64,000 nt of DNA from Rossellomorea sp. BNER (lineage in GTDB: Bacteria; Bacillota; Bacilli; Bacillales; Bacillaceae_B): the NCBI GenBank assembly GCA_024213275.1, contig JANAVG010000013.1:1-64000 (forward strand). Direction: 5' to 3'. The notes below the pieces were generated by a model. That model was given only the letters and a program-made list of their open reading frames with translations. It was not told where the DNA came from and made no database searches. Every line of letters begins with the position of its first letter. Within the stretch, counting starts at the first letter, position 1. A program made the translations under genes and the position numbers. Below are positions 58,982 to 64,000 of the stretch, in pieces.

Positions 58982-59015
58982 ATAAAGAGGTTGCCTTTGT
59001 AGGCAACCTCTTTAC
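58982..59015 (+). terminator. Bidirectional terminator between yqfX and ispG
   Basis: AAAGAGGTTGCC pairs perfectly with GGCAACCTCTTT around TTTGTA. Confidence 0.93.
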
Positions 59016-59016
59016 A

Positions 59017-60123
59017 TTATACTTTTTCTTTTTCTTCTTCTTGCTTTTTGTAATACTCTTCTGCAATTTTATCGATTTCTTTCTTTAATTCCTCAACCAT
59101 CGTTTCTTCTGGTACTTTACGTACTGTTTTTCCTTTACGGAATAGGAGTCCTTCTCCACGTGCACCTGCAATCCCTATATCCGCCTCACGAGCTTCTCCT
59201 GGACCGTTAACTGCACAACCAAGGACAGCGACTTTAATAGGGGCTTTTATGGTCTGAATGTACTCTTCAACCTCATTAGCAATACTGATTAAGTCAATTT
59301 CAATTCTCCCGCATGTAGGGCAAGAAATTAATGTTGCTGCATTTGAAGCTAACCCAAAAGATTTTAGCAGCTCTCTTGCCACTTTCACTTCTTCAACAGG
59401 ATCGGCACTTAAAGAGATTCTAAGTGTATTACCAATTCCAAGGCTTAGAATGGCTCCAAGACCAGCAGCACTTTTAACAGTACCAGCGAAGAGTGTACCA
59501 GATTCCGTAATACCGAGATGTAGTGGATAATCAAATGCTTTGGCGGCTTTAGTATATGCTTCAATAGCTAAATTGACATCAGATGCTTTCATTGAAACGA
59601 TAATATCGTGAAAGTCAAGATCTTCTAGAATTTTAATGTGGTGAAGTGCACTTTCCACCATGCCATCTGCCGTTGGATAGCCATATTTTTCTAATATCTT
59701 TCTTTCAAGGCTTCCAGCATTTACTCCAATACGAATAGGAATACCACGCTCTTTAGCTGCCTTTACCACAGCCTCTACTTTTTCACGTCGACCAATATTA
59801 CCAGGGTTGATTCTGATCTTATCCGCTCCGCCTTCAATAGCTTTTAATGCTAATTTATAGTCAAAATGAATATCAACGACTAATGGAATATTAATTTGTT
59901 TTTTTATATCTGCAATAGCATTCGCTGCTCTTTCATCTGGACAGGCAACGCGGACAATTTGACAACCTGCCTCTTCTAATCGATGTATTTCTTTAACCGT
60001 TGCATCAACATCATGCGTTTTTGTAGTTGTCATACTTTGGATTACTAATTCGTTGTTACCACCGATGGTCAAATCACCGACTTTAACAGGACGGGTTTTA
60101 GAACGATGTATAATTTCACTCAA
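59017..60123 (-). CDS. ispG: 4-hydroxy-3-methylbut-2-enyl diphosphate synthase IspG
   Basis: IspG/GcpE (368 aa) makes HMBPP from MEcPP in the MEP pathway, using a 4Fe-4S cluster. A TIM barrel ([35 protein letters not shown]) is followed by the cluster domain with LISCPTCGR near 265 and [18 protein letters not shown] near 303 (three Cys and a Glu ligand). It starts at TTG 60123 with AAAGGAG upstream. The C-terminus has a Lys/Glu tail. It works directly upstream of IspH in the pathway. Confidence 0.97.
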   Translation of the reverse strand: MSEIIHRSKTRPVKVGDLTIGGNNELVIQSMTTTKTHDVDATVKEIHRLEEAGCQIVRVACPDERAANAIADIKKQINIPLVVDIHFDYKLALKAIEGGADKIRINPGNIGRREKVEAVVKAAKERGIPIRIGVNAGSLERKILEKYGYPTADGMVESALHHIKILEDLDFHDIIVSMKASDVNLAIEAYTKAAKAFDYPLHLGITESGTLFAGTVKSAAGLGAILSLGIGNTLRISLSADPVEEVKVARELLKSFGLASNAATLISCPTCGRIEIDLISIANEVEEYIQTIKAPIKVAVLGCAVNGPGEAREADIGIAGARGEGLLFRKGKTVRKVPEETMVEELKKEIDKIAEEYYKKQEEEKEKV

Positions 60124-60237
60124 GTGTAATTCGCTCCTTTTAAAGGTAAGTTCTATATAATAAAAAAGGGTACGAAAGTATTGTAACAGTGTTATGTGAG
60201 TATTGACAAGAAATAGGTTGTTACCATAATCCGCTCT

Positions 60238-60570
60238 TTAAGGATATATAGGAATAGAATAAGTTTTTCCGATTTGAATGTCTTCAGGGTTTATGCCATT
60301 ATTTAATTCCACAAAATCGTTAATGATCTGCTCAATTGCTACTTCACCCGATCCCTGTCTATGCTCTTCAACTAGTGATAACACTGTATCGCCTGGCTTA
60401 ACCTCAATGACGAGTGAATGTTTATCTTCGGATTCAATCGTTTCATTAGTATCTTGTACTCGCCCTGTAGTAGTTATAGCAGTGCTTTTTGGTAAGGTTC
60501 CTGTATTTAAGTCATAATAAACACTATATAAGACGATAAGGACTAAAAGAAAATAAAAGGCTCTCTTCAT
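60238..60570 (-). CDS. yqfZ: YqfZ, LysM-domain protein
   Basis: A 110-residue protein with an N-terminal membrane anchor or signal (AFYFLLVLIVLYSVYYDL) and a C-terminal LysM domain (VIEVKPGDTVLSLVEEH...INPEDIQIGKTYSIP), so it likely associates with peptidoglycan. It is upstream of ispG on the same strand, as in B. subtilis, where it is sporulation-expressed. ATG 60570 follows ATAGGAGGAATTTT. The 60571-60891 gap on its 5' side shows no gene and no clear promoter. Confidence 0.88.
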   Translation of the reverse strand: MKRAFYFLLVLIVLYSVYYDLNTGTLPKSTAITTTGRVQDTNETIESEDKHSLVIEVKPGDTVLSLVEEHRQGSGEVAIEQIINDFVELNNGINPEDIQIGKTYSIPIYP

Positions 60571-60891
60571 AAAATTCCTCCTATAAAATCCTATATGCTT
60601 GTCTTAAAAAAATATTCCTGTTTTTTTTTACTATTCGGCATTCGTTTCTTTCTTTCCTACTAAAGCCAAAATGTTTATAAAATTATTCAGGTGATTCTTT
60701 TGCATTTATATCTATTGGGCAGGCATGGTAGAACTGACCATTGCTAGGATGAATGTTAACTATTTAATTGCTATGGAAAAGGGAATGGTTCTATAGTCCT
60801 TAATTAACCAAAAGATTACCCGGAATTTACATTTCCTTAATATTCCTCTGTGAAAATATAAAAGGAGTACATTGGGGAAGGGTGCATCAAT

Positions 60892-62637
60892 TTGACAAGT
60901 GGGTCTAAGAAAAAGAAGCTTTTACCGTTTTTTCAAAGTGGAATGAAACAACCAGTTAACAATAGAAAACGGATCTTGAGTGAAATTTCTCTAAAAACTA
61001 GATTGTTAACGATTATTTTATTAATGGTTTTTGCAATGGGAACTTTGGTAGGGGTCATTTCCTATTTAAAATCGAAAGAAGCGATTATTTATTCAATGGA
61101 ACAAAGGCTAGATCGAGAAGTGACCTCAATCTACGATATTTCACAAAATTTAACGTTGGCGTTTGTTGGAAATGAGGAAAGGATAGATAAAAAAGTTAAC
61201 GGGGTAATAAAAAAGCAAAATGCGGCAATGTCACAGGATGGACTTAATGGGGAATTTTTTTTATTTAAAGATGAGGGGGTTATCCCATTTGCTACAAGTG
61301 AAAATAGTGATATTCGTTTTGATGAAGATATCATTCAAAAAATTAAGAGACAGGAAAAAGGGATTATTCACACAAACATCAATAATGAGAAATATACTCT
61401 TGCATTTCATAGCATACAAGAGCTAAAAGGAGTGTATGTCATCGCTATACCTCAGAGTGATTATATGAAAAACGTAAATGAAATGACTAGATTTATTATT
61501 CTTACCATAATTATTAGCATTATTATTGTATCGATTATCTTGACTATGATGGTGCAAACTCTTACATCTCCTATTGCACTATTACGTGAATCAATGAAAG
61601 AAGTAAGGGAAGGAAACTTGGAAGTAGAGATGGATATTGAGAGCACAACACCTGAAATTGTCTCCCTAGTAAAAAGCTTTCAATCCATGATTGATAAAAT
61701 GAAAGAATTGATATCAAATATACATGAGACAACTTCAGATCTGTCGACCACTGGGGATAGGCTTCAACAATCCTCAAATAGCTTAATTATTGAAAATGAA
61801 CATATGGTTGAAACAGTTAGAATCGTGAAACAAGGAGCTGAAGAAACAGCTGGAACTTCTGATGCAACCATAAAACACTTCCAAGCAATGAAGGATTCTA
61901 TTAATTCAATTTTCACCCAGATGGATCATGTATTTGCTAAAGCGGAAGAAATGGAATCGTCTGCGTCAAAAAGCGAGGTGAATATTGGGAAAATGGCATC
62001 AACTTTGGACACATTTACGCAGGATTTCGGTGAAATGAGCGAGACAATCAGTGAGGTAAGAAAACATTCACTCTCAATTGTAAATGTCGTTTCGATTATT
62101 CAGCAAGTCGCGGAACAAACAAAACTGCTTGCCTTTAATGCTACGATAGAAGCAGCGAGAGCGGGTGAAGCTGGGAAAGGGTTTGCTGTAGTAGCCAATG
62201 AAATAAGGAGATTAGCCGAACAATCATCCCATTCTACAACTAAAATTACTAAGACAATTGAAAACATGGACAGAATTTCAGAGAAAGCTTCACAACAATT
62301 TGATCAGATGCTTATAAAATTTAAAAGTAATTTCTCAATCGCAATTGACAGCAGACAGTCATTAGATGATTTGTTGTGTAATATTAATGGCGTGAATAAG
62401 ACATTAAAAACGATGAGAACAGATTTACAGTATCTAGAAGTAGCATTGCCTAAAATAGAGGAATCTTCAGAAGCATTTGCATCTGTCTCAGAAAAGACTT
62501 TAGAAGGTTCTGAAGAAATGCTTACTGCATTTGAAGATCAACAAAAGAATGTGAAAAATAGTCATTTAATTGGAGAGAAACTTCTTAATCTGTCTGAAAG
62601 CCTTAAAGAAACAACAAGTAAGTTTAGAGTAAATTAA
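60892..62637 (+). CDS. Methyl-accepting chemotaxis protein
   Basis: A 581-residue chemoreceptor. TM1 lies at about 37-57, an extracellular sensor at 58-197 (single-cache-like by size), TM2 at 198-222, HAMP at about 222-275 ([25 protein letters not shown]), and a long coiled-coil signalling domain with the hairpin tip [21 protein letters not shown] near 405-430, which contacts CheA and CheW. There is no C-terminal CheR-binding pentapeptide. The start is TTG 60892 after GGGGAAGGG; it is slightly long before TM1. The ligand is unknown, and no chemotaxis genes are nearby. Confidence 0.92.
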   Translation: MTSGSKKKKLLPFFQSGMKQPVNNRKRILSEISLKTRLLTIILLMVFAMGTLVGVISYLKSKEAIIYSMEQRLDREVTSIYDISQNLTLAFVGNEERIDKKVNGVIKKQNAAMSQDGLNGEFFLFKDEGVIPFATSENSDIRFDEDIIQKIKRQEKGIIHTNINNEKYTLAFHSIQELKGVYVIAIPQSDYMKNVNEMTRFIILTIIISIIIVSIILTMMVQTLTSPIALLRESMKEVREGNLEVEMDIESTTPEIVSLVKSFQSMIDKMKELISNIHETTSDLSTTGDRLQQSSNSLIIENEHMVETVRIVKQGAEETAGTSDATIKHFQAMKDSINSIFTQMDHVFAKAEEMESSASKSEVNIGKMASTLDTFTQDFGEMSETISEVRKHSLSIVNVVSIIQQVAEQTKLLAFNATIEAARAGEAGKGFAVVANEIRRLAEQSSHSTTKITKTIENMDRISEKASQQFDQMLIKFKSNFSIAIDSRQSLDDLLCNINGVNKTLKTMRTDLQYLEVALPKIEESSEAFASVSEKTLEGSEEMLTAFEDQQKNVKNSHLIGEKLLNLSESLKETTSKFRVN

Positions 62638-62777
62638 AAAGCCTTTCTGTGGAGGTTGTTGTTTTTATTGAATGGAGAGCTTTTTAAATAAGGAATTTCG
62701 AACACAGTAAGTCGATTAGATACTCCTTCAAAGAAGAAATGACTAGCTGCAACCAAGTTATTTAAAACCGTAAAATA

Positions 62778-62812
62778 AAGGGATTGGCCACTAATGGAGG
62801 CCAATCCCTATT
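62778..62812 (-). terminator. Intrinsic terminator of the DUF1189 gene (possibly bidirectional)
   Basis: GGGATTGGCC pairs with GGCCAATCCC; on the minus strand TTTATTTT follows. It also lies downstream of the chemoreceptor gene. Confidence 0.85.
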
Positions 62813-62813
62813 G

Positions 62814-63587
62814 CTATTTAGAAAGTCTTTTTTGAGGTATTTCTTTTATAGACAAGTAAAGCATCAAGCCTGTAACAATCCAGTCTAATAATAATGCACC
62901 TGGAATGAAAGTGTTTAGTAAGTTCATTATCGAGAAGAAAATAGTGGCTAAAGTGATGCTATAAGCAGTCAGTCTAAAACTATGTCGATAAGTAAGTTTT
63001 CTTTTTAGGATATTGGCAAATAATAACCCAATGAAAGCAAATATACTCACTTTTATAAAAGCCATAGCTGATGAAAACAAATAGAGAATCAGTATGATTA
63101 CTGGAAGAAATATTCCTTTCAATGAATCCATTTGATCTAAGAAATCTATCATTTGCTCATTATCAAGATTTAATCCTTCAAGCATTGAATATGGAGTAGT
63201 TTGTATATTGCCAACACTAACTACAGCAAATTCATTTTGTAATAGTGCTATGGCGTTTGTTTCCTGGGAAAGATCATCTGCCTTTATTTTCCCAGTGCTA
63301 TCAACTATAAAAGTTATGTTGCTTTTACGAACTTCGACAGGCTCATTTGAATCAGTAGTAAGTTTGCCATTATTGATAGTGAAATCGGGAAGATCTTCTG
63401 CAATGGTTTGCTTTCCTTCTTCAATAGCAGTATTCGTAAACATAGTTATTGAAATCGCTGTAGGTATCAGTGAGATCAAAACTAAGAAGAAGACATATAA
63501 AATTGTTTTTCCAATTCCTTGAAATCGGAATTTTGCGATGTCTTTTGGAGAATATAAACTTTTAACTAGTTGTTTAAAAATATTCAT
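62814..63587 (-). CDS. yqgB: DUF1189 family membrane protein (YqgB-like)
   Basis: A 257-residue membrane protein with TM1 at about 27-50, an extracytoplasmic domain at about 55-155 (EDLPDFTINNGKLTTDSNEP), and four further helices at about 158-250. The MNIFKQLVKSLYSPKDIAKFR N-terminus is typical of DUF1189. Position after ispG-yqfZ matches yqgB. ATG 63587 follows TAGGAGTGAG. The function is unknown. Confidence 0.85.
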   Translation of the reverse strand: MNIFKQLVKSLYSPKDIAKFRFQGIGKTILYVFFLVLISLIPTAISITMFTNTAIEEGKQTIAEDLPDFTINNGKLTTDSNEPVEVRKSNITFIVDSTGKIKADDLSQETNAIALLQNEFAVVSVGNIQTTPYSMLEGLNLDNEQMIDFLDQMDSLKGIFLPVIILILYLFSSAMAFIKVSIFAFIGLLFANILKRKLTYRHSFRLTAYSITLATIFFSIMNLLNTFIPGALLLDWIVTGLMLYLSIKEIPQKRLSK

Positions 63588-63829
63588 GTACTCACTCCTA
63601 GAATAATTAGGTTCTTCCTTATTTTATTCTTCCATTAAGCTATTCTTCAAGTTTTGTCTATAAATAAGAATATTCAGTGTTTAGTAATCTATTTGTAACA
63701 CTACGTTAAAATATTAACTTAATGTAAATTTTCCGAAAAAGTCATTTACATATTACCTTCTTTTCATTAATAATTTGTATGGGGTTTTTGTTGTTACATG
63801 TCGAATAAAATTAATTAGGGGTTGAAATA

Positions 63830-64000
63830 ATGGATCTTAATTGGCAACAAATGCTATTTGAATTCTTGGGTGGTCTTGGTATATTCCTGTTTGGAATAAA
63901 GTACATGGGTGACGGACTACAAAAATCAGCTGGAGATCGCTTAAGGGATATTCTTGATCGATTTACAACGAATCCTTTTATGGGAGTATTAGCTGGTATG
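63830..64000 (+). CDS. Na/Pi cotransporter family protein (5' part, cut by window end)
   Basis: The first 57 codons of a PNaS-family transporter: MDLNWQQMLFEFLGGLGIFL, then FGIKYMGDGLQKSAGDRLRD. The glycine-rich first helix and GLQKSAGDRLRDIL motif are typical of NptA-like Na/Pi cotransporters. ATG 63830 follows TTAGGGGTTGAA. The QSSS motifs and any PhoU-like domain would lie beyond 64000. The 63588-63829 gap upstream holds no other gene. Confidence 0.85.
   Translation, partial: MDLNWQQMLFEFLGGLGIFLFGIKYMGDGLQKSAGDRLRDILDRFTTNPFMGVLAGM

Noticed and set aside
63700..63760. Possible PhoP box upstream of the Na/Pi cotransporter gene
   Set aside because: TTAAAA, TTAACT and TTTACA-like motifs occur, but spacing is irregular and the region is simply AT-rich.

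Overview
This 64 kb window is a low-GC, densely packed chromosomal stretch from an endospore-forming Bacillaceae (Bacillus in the broad sense). The gene order is essentially that of the comE to yqg region of Bacillus subtilis: comEB-comEC, yqzM, holA, rpsT, gpr, spoIIP, yqxA, lepA, hemW, hrcA-grpE-dnaK-dnaJ, prmA, rsmE, mtaB, yqeW, rpsU, yqeY, nfeD, floA, yqfC, yqfD, phoH, pgpH, ybeY, dgkA, cdd, era, yqzL, recO, glycyl-tRNA synthetase, ccpN, yqfL, yqxD, dnaG, sigA, cccA, trmK, yqfO, ispH, yqfQ, cshB, nfo, yqfT, zur, yqfW, yqfX, ispG, yqfZ, yqgB. Spore genes (gpr, spoIIP, yqfC, yqfD) and competence genes (comEB, comEC) identify the group; I cannot name the species.

Layout: 0.2-3 kb DNA uptake; 3-8.7 kb HolA, S20 and sporulation (Gpr, SpoIIP); 8.8-20.3 kb LepA, HemW, the HrcA heat-shock operon, and protein, rRNA and tRNA methylation or thiolation enzymes; 20.5-25 kb an accessory block (alpha-glucosidase, deoC, a 52-bp tandem array, a frameshifted NERD gene between 32-bp direct repeats); 26-32.5 kb S21, YqeY, a sigma-W-type nfeD-floA operon, YqfC/YqfD, PhoH; 32.9-38.6 kb PgpH, YbeY, DgkA, Cdd, Era, RecO; 38.6-45.9 kb T-box-controlled single-chain GlyRS, CcpN, YqfL and the dnaG-sigA macromolecular synthesis operon; 46-50.4 kb acyl-CoA dehydrogenase, cytochrome c, TrmK, YqfO; 50.5-60.6 kb IspH, helicase CshB, Nfo, a zinc uptake operon with its repressor, and IspG; 60.9-64 kb a chemoreceptor, a DUF1189 protein and the start of a Na/Pi cotransporter.

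Compared with B. subtilis (from memory, not aligned), extra or relocated genes are the alpha-glucosidase, deoC, the NERD gene, the acyl-CoA dehydrogenase, znuCB fused to zur, and the chemoreceptor; the two-subunit GlyQ/GlyS is replaced by a one-chain enzyme. Legible control signals include CIRCE, CcpA cre sites, a LacI-type operator, a T-box riboswitch, a Zur-box candidate, sigma-W and sigma-G type promoters and many intrinsic terminators.

I found no CRISPR array, prophage, transposase, rRNA or tRNA gene, and no convincing new multigene system. The most unusual material is intergenic: three dispersed hairpin/MITE-like repeat families (A, B, C; three copies each), one of which abuts intrinsic terminators; an exact-period 52-bp tandem array; a highly structured rpsU leader; two genes with apparently non-canonical start codons (CTG for nfeD, ATA for yqxD); and a single-base frameshift in the NERD gene.
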